A stretch of 38,151 nucleotides of DNA from NCBI GenBank assembly GCA_964578835.1, contig CAZOEL010000070.1, forward strand, positions 1 through 38,151, in the 5' to 3' direction. How positions within the stretch are numbered: position 1 is the stretch's first letter; each line of letters begins with the position of its first letter. Shown here piece by piece: positions 1 through 7,784 of this stretch. The notes under the pieces are model-generated. The model ran no database searches. It was not told the origin of the DNA and saw nothing but the letters and a program-made list of their open reading frames with translations. Origin of the DNA: CAZOEL01 sp964578835. GTDB lineage: Bacteria; Desulfobacterota; Syntrophobacteria; Syntrophobacterales; Syntrophobacteraceae. The position numbers and the translations under genes are program-made.

Positions 1-242
1 GCGTCGGGGTCCATGAGATTCTTATATTGAACGAGATGGTCAAAGACGCTATTATTAGTAGGAAAACCTCCTATGAAATCAGAAGAATCAGTATCGAAAC
101 CGCGGGTCTTGTCACTCTGTTCGAGGATGGCTTCGCCAAAGCCGCCAGGGGTGAGACCTCCTTGCAGGAGGTGCTTCGGCTTCTTCCGCGCGTGAGCAAG
201 CCTCGATTGCCTCATGAGCTCAAAAGACTATTGGGGATATAG
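1..242 (+). CDS. GspE/PilB-family secretion ATPase, C-terminal fragment (cut by window edge)
   Basis: This is the last ~80 residues of an ATPase that powers type II secretion or type IV pilus assembly at the inner membrane. The reading frame is open from base 3 and runs through the window start, so the 5' part lies outside; an internal TTG at 27 is not the true start. What is seen is the family's C-terminal pattern: GVHEIL near the start (family: G-x-Y/H-E-x-L), then T-A-G-L-V-T-L-F-E-D-G-F-A-K and G-E-T-S-L-Q-E-V-L, the conserved tail after the nucleotide-binding core. The Walker motifs and any zinc-binding loop are not in view, so GspE and PilB cannot be separated. The next gene begins 3 bases after the stop, implying one transcript. 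Confidence 0.8.
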   Translation, partial: VGVHEILILNEMVKDAIISRKTSYEIRRISIETAGLVTLFEDGFAKAARGETSLQEVLRLLPRVSKPRLPHELKRLLGI

Positions 243-245
243 ATT

Positions 246-1079
246 ATGGCGGAAGGTCGTTCTCTTCTGGAAATCATAAAGGAGCATTCTTCTTCGGATG
301 AGCTTCGGCTTCCGGTTTTCCCCGCGGTCGCCCTCGAAATTCAGAAGCTGATTGCTAAGAAGAATTTTTCATTGACTGAGGTTGCAGCGATTATTTGCAA
401 GGATCAGGCCTTGGCCGGGGAAGTCCTGAAGATTGCCAATTCGGCTTTCTTCTCCGGCTTTAAAAGGGTCAGCACCATAAAAGACGCCGTCATGCGGCTT
501 GGCGTGAAACAAGTGCTCAATTGCGTTGTGATGATGGGGCAACGGGAGCTTTATCGATCAAATAACGAGCTGTTTAACGGTTATATGGAGTCTCTTTGGA
601 AGCATGCGGTGACCTGCTCGCTCGGGACGAAGTGGTTTCTCGAACGAATAGGCTACGCGGAATTGGCGCAGGAAGGCTTTCTGGCCGGGCTGTTCCATGA
701 CATAGGCAAGCTTCTTTTGCTGAAGGTGGTGGAAAAAATCTCCCTTGAGGGAGATGCGCCCCTATCGGAAACTTTCATCCGGGAGCTCCTCGAAAGCATG
801 CATGCGCAGGAAGGCTATGAGCTTATGGAGAGGTGGAATATTCCTGATATCTACAGCGCCATCGCCCGCGACCATCACAAGGAGGAAATCAACGCGGACA
901 ACATCATGCTGCTTGTGGTGAGGCTGGTCGATCAGGCCTGCAGGAAGATAGGAGTGGGAATGAATCACGATCCATCGATTCTCTTGCCTACGCTTCCAGA
1001 GGCGCCCTTGCTGGGGATCAAGGAAATCGTCCTTGCCGAGCTCGAAGTCGTTCTCGAAGATGCCGCCATGCTCAACTAA
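246..1079 (+). CDS. HDOD domain protein
   Basis: This 277-residue cytoplasmic protein is built almost wholly of an HDOD domain, a relative of HD phosphohydrolases found in bacterial signalling proteins. Seen: an N-terminal helical part with L-P-V-F-P-A-V-A (about 22-29), the K-I-A-N-S-A-F-F segment (62-69) typical of HDOD, S-L-W-K-H at 116-120 and G-L-F-H-D-I-G-K at 148-155 carrying the HD pair (151-152). No receiver, EAL or GGDEF domain is attached. HDOD proteins commonly lack full metal-dependent catalysis and act as regulators. The start is ATG 3 bases after the upstream ATPase stop, so the two are probably co-transcribed. A link to pili or secretion, together with the PilZ gene downstream, is inference from position only. 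Confidence 0.85.
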   Translation: MAEGRSLLEIIKEHSSSDELRLPVFPAVALEIQKLIAKKNFSLTEVAAIICKDQALAGEVLKIANSAFFSGFKRVSTIKDAVMRLGVKQVLNCVVMMGQRELYRSNNELFNGYMESLWKHAVTCSLGTKWFLERIGYAELAQEGFLAGLFHDIGKLLLLKVVEKISLEGDAPLSETFIRELLESMHAQEGYELMERWNIPDIYSAIARDHHKEEINADNIMLLVVRLVDQACRKIGVGMNHDPSILLPTLPEAPLLGIKEIVLAELEVVLEDAAMLN

Positions 1080-1168
1080 CGGCGCGAAAGCTCGCGATCG
1101 ATAGCGCACGGTCGAGGATGCATGTCGGCATAAGGCTACTTTCATTATTGATCTAGGAGATTAAAGGC

Positions 1169-1642
1169 TTGCAGACCATAAAGGTTTACGTGAACAAACC
1201 CGATACGGCTCAAATTCGGTGTCCGGATTGCGGAGTTGCTAAAGATGTGTCGGTTAAGGACATCAAGGATATCTCTCGCCCTGTTCGGGTCAAGTGCGTC
1301 TGTAGCTCGGTATTCCTGGTTTACTTCGAGCTCAGGAAGCAGTACAGGAAACCTGTCGAGCTTGGAGGCTATTACAGCACGAAGAAGGATGATTTTAGGA
1401 CCGACCGGGAAATGGTCGTTGAGGATGTATCTACTTCGGGAGTAAGCTTCAGACCGATTGGACCTCATTTCCTGAAGCCGGGAGACCGCATTCAGTTGAA
1501 ATTCACTCTGGATAACAGCAAACGTTCCGTCATCAAATGCTTCGCTGAGGTTAGAGGCATACGCGACGAAAGCGTCGGTGTGGAGCTTGTCGGTGTGGAA
1601 GAGAATGTCAAAAAGGAGCTTGGTTTTTATCTTCTCCCATAG
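1169..1642 (+). CDS. PilZ domain protein with N-terminal zinc-ribbon-like motif
   Basis: This is a 157-residue protein with two parts. Residues 18-45 contain C-P-D-C and C-V-C, a pattern like a small zinc ribbon. The rest is a PilZ domain, which binds cyclic di-GMP: the R-x3-R element is at 56-60 and the D-x-S-x-S-G element at 86-91, both intact, so nucleotide binding is expected. The start chosen is TTG at 1169 because AGGAGA lies 8 bases upstream. It follows the HDOD gene by about 90 bases. An earlier ATG would not preserve the cysteine motif. Partner and output are unknown. The gene order secretion ATPase - HDOD - PilZ suggests a c-di-GMP-responsive surface function (inference). Confidence 0.82.
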   Translation: MQTIKVYVNKPDTAQIRCPDCGVAKDVSVKDIKDISRPVRVKCVCSSVFLVYFELRKQYRKPVELGGYYSTKKDDFRTDREMVVEDVSTSGVSFRPIGPHFLKPGDRIQLKFTLDNSKRSVIKCFAEVRGIRDESVGVELVGVEENVKKELGFYLLP

Positions 1643-2088
1643 CGCTCGATGAGCGAAGATGCTTTTTTGTTGAAATAACACGATCGTCGCCGGTCTAATG
1701 ATCTGTTTGACTATGCATGAAACGATTTGCTCTCGGAGGAAGACGAATAGTGATTTTGATTCTTCACAGGAAAGAACGCCAGTTGATGCTTTTTCTCTTC
1801 GCAATTCAAGAAATCCCTTCTCGGTGCGGCAGTCCACCCTGACAGAGCTAACGTTCCATCCCTTTGATCGTTGATTAGAAAACGTTCCATACGGCTTTGC
1901 GCTGGAGCTGTTTTGCCCTGTGCGATGCGAGTGGCGAGGGGAAGCATTTGCCTGTTGATGAGCGCGCTTGATGCGCTATCCTTATGTTGATGCGGGAGCG
2001 CGCCGTCCTCTCTAGATTCTCTGAAGGCGCGTTACGCGAAGTAATATTCTCTTATCAGGACCAACAACCAGTTATTCAAGGATCTTCA
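1643..2088. other. Intergenic region without a convincing gene
   Basis: This stretch of 446 bases separates the PilZ gene from prfC. Short open frames on either strand lack recognisable domains and a good ribosome binding site. It presumably holds the prfC promoter; no clear -35/-10 pair could be fixed. Confidence 0.5.
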
Positions 2089-3675
2089 GTGAATAAAGCT
2101 TATGAAAAAGAAATCAAAAGGCGCCGGACTTTCGGAATCATAAGTCATCCCGATGCCGGGAAGACGACTTTGACCGAAAAGCTGCTCCTTTTTGGCGGAG
2201 CCATCCAAATAGCGGGGGCGGTCAAAGCCCGCAAAGCGGCTCGTCACGCCACCAGCGACTGGATGACCATCGAGAGGGAGCGCGGCATTTCTGTAACCAC
2301 CTCTGTGATGAAGTTCAACTACCTGGATTTCGAGATGAATCTTCTCGATACTCCGGGGCACCAGGACTTTTCCGAAGATACCTACAGAGTCCTCACAGCG
2401 GTGGATAGCGCTCTCATGGTCATCGACAGCATGAAGGGCGTCGAATCCCAGACGGAAAAGCTGATGGAGGTGTGCCGAATGCGCAATACTCCCATCATCA
2501 CCTTCATCAACAAACTCGATCGGGACGGACGGGAGCCGCTCGATCTTCTCAGCGAAATCGAGGATAAGCTCCAGATCGAGTGCACGCCTCTCTCCTGGCC
2601 GATCGGCATGGGTAAGAGCTTCAAAGGCGTTTACAATCTTTACCGCAAGGAGCTCCAGCTCTTCACTCCCGGTCAGGAAAGCCGGAGCCGGGATGGAGTG
2701 CTGATCAAAGACATCTCGGACCCTCAGCTTGACACCTTGTTGGGCTATCAGGCAAAGGATTTGCGAGCGGATGTGGATCTGCTCGAAGGGGCCGCCAATC
2801 CTTTCGAACTGGAGCACTATTTGCGGGGAAACCAGACGCCCGTCTTCTTCGGCAGCGCTCTCAACAACTTTGGAGTCGGGGAGCTCCTCGACGCCCTCAT
2901 CGAAATGGCTCCGGCGCCGAAACCCAGAATTGCTGTGACCCGTGAGGTCTCTCCTTTCGAGAGTTCCTTTTCCGGCTTTGTGTTCAAGATTCAGGCGAAC
3001 ATGGACCCGGCGCACCGGGACAGAATCGCCTTCCTCAGGATTTGCTCCGGTAAGTTCACTCGCGGGATGAGAGTGATTCACCACAGGCTTGGGAAGGAAA
3101 TCGCTCTCGCCAACGCCACCATTTTCATGGCTCAAGACCGTAGCAATGTCGAGGAGGCTTACCCGGGAGACATTATCGGCATTCACAATCATGGAACTAT
3201 CAAGATCGGCGACACCTTCACAGAAAAAGAGCCTCTCCGGTTCACCGGAATTCCCAACTTTGCGCCCGAGCATTTCCGGAGAGTGCTCCTCAAGAACCCT
3301 CTCAAAATCAAGCAGCTTCAAAAAGGCTTGACTCAATTGGCTGAGGAGGGGGCGGTACAGTTCTTTCGACCCCTGCAAGGCGCGGATTACATCCTCGGGG
3401 CGGTAGGGGTTCTGCAATTCGATGTGACCGTGGCGAGACTTCGGGACGAATATGGCGTTGAGGCGGTGTACGAGCCGGTGTCGTTTTCCGCGGCGCGATG
3501 GGTGGAGTGCGACGACAAAAAGAGGCTCGAAGCTTTCGAAAAGAAAAACCTGCTCAACATGGCTCATGATTCGGAAGGACGCCTGGCCTATTTAGCTCCC
3601 AACTCATGGCGCCTTGATATTGTCAGAGAGGATTGGCCGGAGATAACGTTCAAAAAGACCCACGAGTATAACTGA
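2089..3675 (+). CDS. prfC: Peptide chain release factor 3 (RF3)
   Basis: RF3 is a translational GTPase that removes RF1 and RF2 from the ribosome after peptide release. From the GTG at 2089 the protein is 528 residues, the usual RF3 length. The G1 loop S-H-P-D-A-G-K-T-T is at 19-27, followed by a switch I region with E-R-E-R-G-I-S-V, the G3 motif D-T-P-G-H-Q-D-F, the G4 motif N-K-L-D-R-D and the P-E-H-F-R-R-V segment of the C-terminal domains. The frame is open further upstream to 1984, but the extra 35 residues have no counterpart in the family. GTG 2089 has AAGGA six bases ahead, so it is taken as the start. The next gene is convergent, so prfC appears monocistronic. Confidence 0.95.
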   Translation: MNKAYEKEIKRRRTFGIISHPDAGKTTLTEKLLLFGGAIQIAGAVKARKAARHATSDWMTIERERGISVTTSVMKFNYLDFEMNLLDTPGHQDFSEDTYRVLTAVDSALMVIDSMKGVESQTEKLMEVCRMRNTPIITFINKLDRDGREPLDLLSEIEDKLQIECTPLSWPIGMGKSFKGVYNLYRKELQLFTPGQESRSRDGVLIKDISDPQLDTLLGYQAKDLRADVDLLEGAANPFELEHYLRGNQTPVFFGSALNNFGVGELLDALIEMAPAPKPRIAVTREVSPFESSFSGFVFKIQANMDPAHRDRIAFLRICSGKFTRGMRVIHHRLGKEIALANATIFMAQDRSNVEEAYPGDIIGIHNHGTIKIGDTFTEKEPLRFTGIPNFAPEHFRRVLLKNPLKIKQLQKGLTQLAEEGAVQFFRPLQGADYILGAVGVLQFDVTVARLRDEYGVEAVYEPVSFSAARWVECDDKKRLEAFEKKNLLNMAHDSEGRLAYLAPNSWRLDIVREDWPEITFKKTHEYN

Positions 3676-3777
3676 GCTGAAGACTGCTTGTTTGCCAAGA
3701 GGATGACCGGCGATGTCCCGCATGCGTCGCCGAGTCGGACGCCAAAGCCTCGGATCATGGGCCTTCGAGCCGTTGTT

Positions 3778-4470
3778 CTATGGCTTACAGATGCGGCAGG
3801 GCGTAAATCCCTTTCGGATGGCTTCGCCCCGGCTCGAAAAAGTTGCGGTGCATCCATCGCAATTATAATATCTGCATCCTTTACGGTGGAAAACTCGGGA
3901 GCTTTCGTTGCCGCGATAGCTTGCAAGAAAGCGAGTCAAAAAGTTAGAGCCCGAGGATGGGTGAAGTGAATGTTTTTGCATCCTGTAACGCCATGGGGGT
4001 ACAGGATTTCTTTTGGCCCAGAGCCCAAGCCGTTTTTCTTTTGCAGCCTGCTGGAGCTTGAGCCATTCATCGCAGCGGCCGATTTTACAGTACTGGGTGT
4101 AGACCCACGCCAGGCCGGTCTTTACCAATTCTTCATTGACGCACCTTCCATCAACGAAGATAAGCGTGACTTCCCGGTCATACCGGTCATGGTCCAGGAT
4201 TTCGATCTCAACGGTTTTGCCGAGCATCATCTTCGATGAAAAATCCTTTGCCCGGTCTCCGAAATCCTGGCGATGCTCCGGAGCATCAATGCCATACAGT
4301 CTGAATTCTACTTCTTTTCCCTGATAGAACGCTAGACCGGAGTCCCCGTCTTCAAGTCGCAGAACCTTCCCGCGCCCGCCCTGGCAAAGCGCCGGAATCA
4401 AAAGAAGGACAAGAACCGCGCAGGCTATTCCGTTTGCTTTAATGATCTCTTTTCTCATTCGGTGATTCAT
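3778..4470 (-). CDS. Exported thermonuclease (SNase-like) with C-terminal cysteine motif
   Basis: This is a secreted or periplasmic nuclease of the staphylococcal nuclease fold. The N terminus carries a hydrophobic signal segment ending near A-L-C-Q-G. The SNase core shows L-E-D-G-D-S, R-L-Y-G-I-D-A-P-E with the catalytic arginine, D-R-Y-D-R-E and N-E-E-L-V-K-T-G-L-A-W, so the acidic and arginine active-site residues appear intact. The last ~40 residues hold H-R-K-G-C-R-Y, C-D-G-C and F-T-P-C-R-I-C-K-P, the small Ada-like metal-binding tail seen on some SNase proteins. ATG 4470 is used; ATG 4458 is also possible, and neither has a strong Shine-Dalgarno. A longer TTG start at 4515 would add residues before the signal segment and is less likely. 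It converges on prfC. Confidence 0.85.
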   Translation of the reverse strand: MNHRMRKEIIKANGIACAVLVLLLIPALCQGGRGKVLRLEDGDSGLAFYQGKEVEFRLYGIDAPEHRQDFGDRAKDFSSKMMLGKTVEIEILDHDRYDREVTLIFVDGRCVNEELVKTGLAWVYTQYCKIGRCDEWLKLQQAAKEKRLGLWAKRNPVPPWRYRMQKHSLHPSSGSNFLTRFLASYRGNESSRVFHRKGCRYYNCDGCTATFSSRGEAIRKGFTPCRICKP

Positions 4471-4515
4471 CGGATTCAAACAATCTTGATTTCTATTGCC
4501 GAAAGATTCTGCCAA

Positions 4516-5446
4516 ATTGTCGGTTTAAGCCAGATCAAACCAATTTTGCTGTCATTCATGATTTTAGGCAACAAAAAAGCCACAGGGAAAACCCTGTGGC
4601 TTCTTTGTTTTGATAGAAGGTCTTGGGAATCAGAAAAGGAATTGCCGGATCAACAATCAACAACCGCTTGAGCTTGAACAGGGATACGCCGCAACAACAA
4701 TCGCTTTGAGCATCAGTAAAGAATCATCGCCAGCACAGCTTTGAGTATCCAAAAGGAGCATTCAATCCGAGAAGACACCGAACAGGGAGAATCAAAAACA
4801 GCATCCGCAGCAACATGAAAGAGGAAGACCTTCCTTTATTATTAAATAAGCCTGGTAGACCCGCAGCTTGAGCTTACCGATTCAATAACCGTAACACAGA
4901 ATGAACATTCAGCTTCAGCTTGATTGAGCGCGGTTAACCACAAGAGATCGAATTTTCCGGAATGATTGAAAACCGCTTTAGCAATCGCTTGAGAAAGGGA
5001 GATGGAAGTCGTCGCGCGAAACGGAACCGGTTGAGCATGATGAGGCGCGTTGAAAAGTCGTCATCGAAGAGACCGTATCTTTACATTAGCCACGGCTTTG
5101 TACCGGGAGCTCACAGCCAACTAGTACATCACGAGCCTTTGCAGCGCAATCTGCAGAATTACCTGGCCTTGTTCCAAAATAAAATTTCAAAGAGCATGCG
5201 ATCAAAACGCTTATGTCATCCGTTCATCGAACGACGATAGGATAAAGCAACTCTTGTGCCATAACTGAAAAGCCCTACTAGCCTCGATCCGCAGATATAG
5301 ATCATTTTAGGGATTGGACGATATTCTCCAATATTCTAGACCGCTCAGTCGATATTCGGATGCAGGTTGGCTATGAGTAACGTTTTACATGGTATTGAAT
5401 AATATTACCCACTCTGTTGGTGCGGTGGAGGATATTGTTCAATTCG
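4516..5446. other. 930-base region with no convincing gene
   Basis: Apart from the terminator at 4577-4602, no protein or known RNA family was recognised. A 92-codon frame (4962-5240, +) is arginine/lysine rich and featureless, with no clear ribosome site. A TTGAGC-like motif recurs irregularly (around 4664, 4702, 4738, 4865, 4919, 4984, 5030), mostly within CGCTT(T)GAGC or AGCTTGAGC. A short palindrome AGGAAGGTCTTCCT lies near 4828 on the - strand. The region could encode a small RNA on the - strand ending at the hairpin; this is a guess. Confidence 0.4.
4577..4602. terminator. Strong bidirectional intrinsic terminator
   Basis: This is a perfect 11-bp stem (AAGCCACAGGG with CCCTGTGGCTT) and an AAAA loop. 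It is followed on + by a T-rich run and, read on -, by six Ts. It has textbook terminator form on both strands. No gene on + lies within a sensible distance upstream. On - the nearest gene end (the peroxiredoxin, 5447) is about 850 bases away, so an unannotated transcript probably ends here. Confidence 0.8.
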
Positions 5447-5929
5447 CTACGCCAGCTTTTTCAAATCGGCAAAGACCTGCAACGCATGGCCGGCTGCTTT
5501 TGCAACCTTGGGCCAGTACTTTGCGATCCGACCTTCCGGATCGATCAAAACGGTGCTTCTTGCTACGCCCCATGATTCCTTGCCGTACATCTTCTTGAGC
5601 CGCCAGGCGCCGTATGCTTCGAGCACGCTCTTATCCGGATCTGAAAGCAGGTCTATTGTGATGTTCTGTTGGCTGATGAACTTCTGGTGAGATTGGATGG
5701 AATCCTTGCTGATTCCCATAACCACGGCGCTCAAATTGTTGAAATCATCCTTAAGCCCTGAAAACTCCAGGGCTTCCGTCGTTCAGCCGGAAGTGTTGTC
5801 TTTGGGGTAAAAGTAGAGCGCCACCCATTTGCCTCTGAGCTCTGACAGGCAGATCTGATCACCGTTGCTCGAAGGCAGGCAGAATTCAGGCGCTTCAACT
5901 CCCGTTTTCAAAATGACCGGTTCACTCAT
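5447..5929 (-). CDS. Selenocysteine peroxiredoxin (Bcp/PrxQ-like), UGA read as Sec49
   Basis: This thiol/selenol peroxidase reduces hydroperoxides in the cytoplasm. Translated from ATG 5929 (AAGGAGGAAG seven bases before) the frame gives 160 residues, the normal Bcp/PrxQ size, if one in-frame TGA at 5785-5783 is read through. That TGA is codon 49, exactly where the family has its peroxidatic cysteine: Y-P-K-D-N-T-S-G-U-T-T-E-A, against the usual T-P-G-C-T-x-x-A. Sequence on both sides is well conserved, including V-A-R-S-T-V-L-I-D near the end with the conserved arginine. An 8-bp perfect hairpin starts 7 bases after the TGA (separate entry). The cysteine five residues later that resolves the disulfide in many PrxQ proteins is a leucine here, so recycling probably uses another thiol. 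Two other cysteines are at 17 and 27. It lies 78 bases after the sigma-54 activator and may share its transcript. A gene finder would call only the part after the TGA. Confidence 0.9.
5753..5775 (-). promoter_or_regulatory. Bacterial SECIS hairpin of the selenoprotein peroxiredoxin
   Basis: Read on the - strand, this is a perfect 8-bp stem AAGCCCTG / CAGGGCTT with a 7-base loop starting with G (GAGTTTT). The stem starts 7 bases after the UGA and the loop G is the 16th base after it. Bacterial SECIS elements lie just behind the UGA inside the coding region and carry a G at the start of a short apical loop, where SelB binds. The fit in position, stem and loop base supports UGA recoding. Confidence 0.8.
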
Positions 5930-6007
5930 TACTTCCTCCTTGCATTCTGGTTCATCGTTGGTCTCTTGGGCTTTGGCGTCATGTCGACTTGATGCCCGGC
6001 ATCTTCT

Positions 6008-7525
6008 CTAGCGTTCATGGGCGGCGATTCCTTCGCGCGAAGACCGAGAAGAATCAGCCGATTCGATATGCTTCTTTACGGTTCGCCTGTCCAGGTTTGT
6101 TCGCCGGGATACTTCCTCATAGGTTCCGAATCTTTCATAGAGCAAGAGGCAATACGAAGCTAGAAGCTCCTGTGCGCTAAGGCTGCCGGCCTTCATTCCG
6201 GACGCTATCGAGTCCTGAATGTCTGGGGAGGCCATGCTGTAATCGCCATGGTAATGGCGAGTGAGAAGGATGCGGCGCACAGCCTGCTCCAGTTCTCTTA
6301 CGTTTCCCGGCCAGCTGTAATGGGGCTCGATGTCGGCCTGGATCACTTTTCGGATAAATTCCACAAGTTCTTTCGATCTCTCTCCGGTCATGCGCGCAAC
6401 GACATGGGAGAGCATCGCCTCGAGCTCCTTCGGGTTTTCCTCAAGGCGAAGGCGAAGCGAAGGGACGACAATAATGTCGGAGCATAGCCGGTAATAGAAG
6501 TCATCCCGAAAGAGCCCCTTGCGGCGAAGCTCATCGAGTGGTCTATTGGTGGCCGCAATCACTCGGCCGTTAAAACGATGTTTTTCATGGCTTCCAACCG
6601 GTGAGAAGATCCTTTCCTGGAGAACCTGAAGAAGCTTTATCTGGACCGGGACGTCAACGTCTCCTATTTCGTCGAGAAAAATCGCTCCATGTGGGCTGCA
6701 CCGGGTGAATACGCCTCGGTGATGCTCGATGGCGCCCGTGAATGCTCCCTTCTTGTGCCCGAATAGCTCCGATTCGAGCAGTGCTTCCGGGTGCTGAGAC
6801 AGGTTTATCGATATGAAGTTGCGTGTGAAGCTCTCGGCGAAGCAGCCTTTCTTCTCATCATAGGGGATGAAGCCGGATCTACCGATTGCGGCGGCTGCAG
6901 TTCCTTTTCCCGTTCCCGTCTCGCCGAGCAAGAGCGTTGAGAAATCCTCCATTCGATTCCACAGATATCGTTCATACCAACGGATGTCATGAGTGAAGAT
7001 GTTGTTCCAAAGGTGTAGCCGAAGCTGCCTCATGGAAGAGCTTGCGCCTATGAGATGCTTGGCTATGAAATAGAATGCGCGGCGCATCTGGTAAAACATT
7101 CCTAAAAAACGGTGTGCGTCCGAGGTGGTGAATCCACGGGCTGCAAGCATCGAAAGCGCATCTCGATCGAAGGGGACAGAACAGGACTCATCGCCGGCTC
7201 TGATTTGATCCAGTATCAGTCGGTCCAGGTCGTTTAAGAAACAGTGAAATACGTCGAAAAGAAAGACGCTTTGCATCAGGTAGCCGTCGTCGCCCGAGTA
7301 AAGCCTGAGACTGCCCTTTCCTTCGCTGTCGAGCTTCTCTATGCGCTCCCTTACCCTTAGAGTAACGCACTCGAGCCGTTCTTCTTCCGAGATCTCGGGG
7401 GCGCATCCGGCAATCTCGATATCGAGCTGCGCTCGGTCGCCGCTGAACGGGTTGCTGAAAGCAGCCTGTGAGACCAGCTTGAAGAAATCTCTATCCGTAG
7501 GCGTCAGTTCTATTGTTTGTTTCAT
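6008..7525 (-). CDS. Sigma-54-dependent transcriptional activator (bEBP) with uncharacterised N-terminal domain
   Basis: This 505-residue enhancer-binding protein would remodel RNA polymerase-sigma-54. The central AAA+ domain has Walker A G-E-T-G-T-G-K-G at 201-208, the sigma-54 contact loop G-A-F-T-G-A at 260-265, Walker B G-A-I-F-L-D-E at 280-286 and the W-P-G-N-V-R-E-L segment. A short C-terminal helix-turn-helix (T-Y-E-E-V-S-R-R-T-N-L-D-R-R-T-V-K-K-H-I) should bind DNA. Residues 1-190 are neither a receiver nor an obvious PAS or GAF domain; they are helical-looking and of unknown sensing role. Position divergent from a gene with a sigma-54 promoter at 7659 suggests that operon is its target. 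The ATG at 7525 has no good Shine-Dalgarno, suggesting low expression. The selenoprotein peroxiredoxin follows 78 bases downstream. Confidence 0.92.
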   Translation of the reverse strand: MKQTIELTPTDRDFFKLVSQAAFSNPFSGDRAQLDIEIAGCAPEISEEERLECVTLRVRERIEKLDSEGKGSLRLYSGDDGYLMQSVFLFDVFHCFLNDLDRLILDQIRAGDESCSVPFDRDALSMLAARGFTTSDAHRFLGMFYQMRRAFYFIAKHLIGASSSMRQLRLHLWNNIFTHDIRWYERYLWNRMEDFSTLLLGETGTGKGTAAAAIGRSGFIPYDEKKGCFAESFTRNFISINLSQHPEALLESELFGHKKGAFTGAIEHHRGVFTRCSPHGAIFLDEIGDVDVPVQIKLLQVLQERIFSPVGSHEKHRFNGRVIAATNRPLDELRRKGLFRDDFYYRLCSDIIVVPSLRLRLEENPKELEAMLSHVVARMTGERSKELVEFIRKVIQADIEPHYSWPGNVRELEQAVRRILLTRHYHGDYSMASPDIQDSIASGMKAGSLSAQELLASYCLLLYERFGTYEEVSRRTNLDRRTVKKHIESADSSRSSREGIAAHER

Positions 7526-7584
7526 TCATTCTATGTACATGATGTATGCATTAAATGTCAAACAGTGAAGCTATTTGAAGGTAA

Positions 7585-7603
7585 TAAAGGAGGTGATATG
7601 TAA
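7585..7603 (+). promoter_or_regulatory. Full-length Shine-Dalgarno match followed by a start-stop (ATG TAA)
   Basis: TAAAGGAGGTGAT at 7585-7597 is a 13-base complement of the usual 16S rRNA 3' end, followed directly by ATG and TAA. It lies upstream of the sigma-54 promoter, so it is not in that transcript. On the opposite strand it puts an anti-Shine-Dalgarno-like sequence in the leader of the activator gene. Function is unknown and it may be chance. Confidence 0.35.
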
Positions 7604-7658
7604 TTATGCCTCACTTAAGATATTGATATGGCATTACTTTTTGTACTGATGATTTAGA

Positions 7659-7676
7659 TGGCATAATGAGTGCTTT
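7659..7676 (+). promoter_or_regulatory. Sigma-54 (-24/-12) promoter of the VIT/VWA-rhombosortase operon
   Basis: TGGCAT-AATGAG-TGCTTT places GG at 7660-7661 and GC at 7672-7673, exactly 10 bases apart as sigma-54 needs. Transcription would start near 7685, giving a leader of about 100 bases before the ATG at 7785. A divergent sigma-54 activator gene adjoins it. The -24 element is also part of an 8-bp inverted repeat with ATTATGCC at 7603-7610, which could be a binding site. Confidence 0.75.
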
Positions 7677-7784
7677 TCTCCAGAATCAATGACTACGGCT
7701 TCCGTGTAGCTGTTGGAGCTGCAACGGGAATGAGCTGCCAGGCAAGAGACGAATGGAAATGAATGTCGAGGAAGGAGAAAGGCC

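Noticed and set aside
2086..3567. A 493-codon open frame on -
   Set aside because: It is antisense to prfC, which has all GTPase motifs.
4962..5240. A 92-codon basic open frame on +
   Set aside because: It has no domain, a weak ribosome site and a composition unlike the neighbouring genes; not supported as a gene.
5447..5734. A truncated 95-residue peroxiredoxin or pseudogene
   Set aside because: The upstream sequence continues the family without loss, the only interruption is TGA at the catalytic position, and a SECIS-type hairpin follows, so a selenoprotein fits better.
7629..7646. A second sigma-54-like site (TGGCATTACTTTTTGTA)
   Set aside because: It lacks GC at the required 10-base distance from GG; the site at 7659 fits and this one does not.
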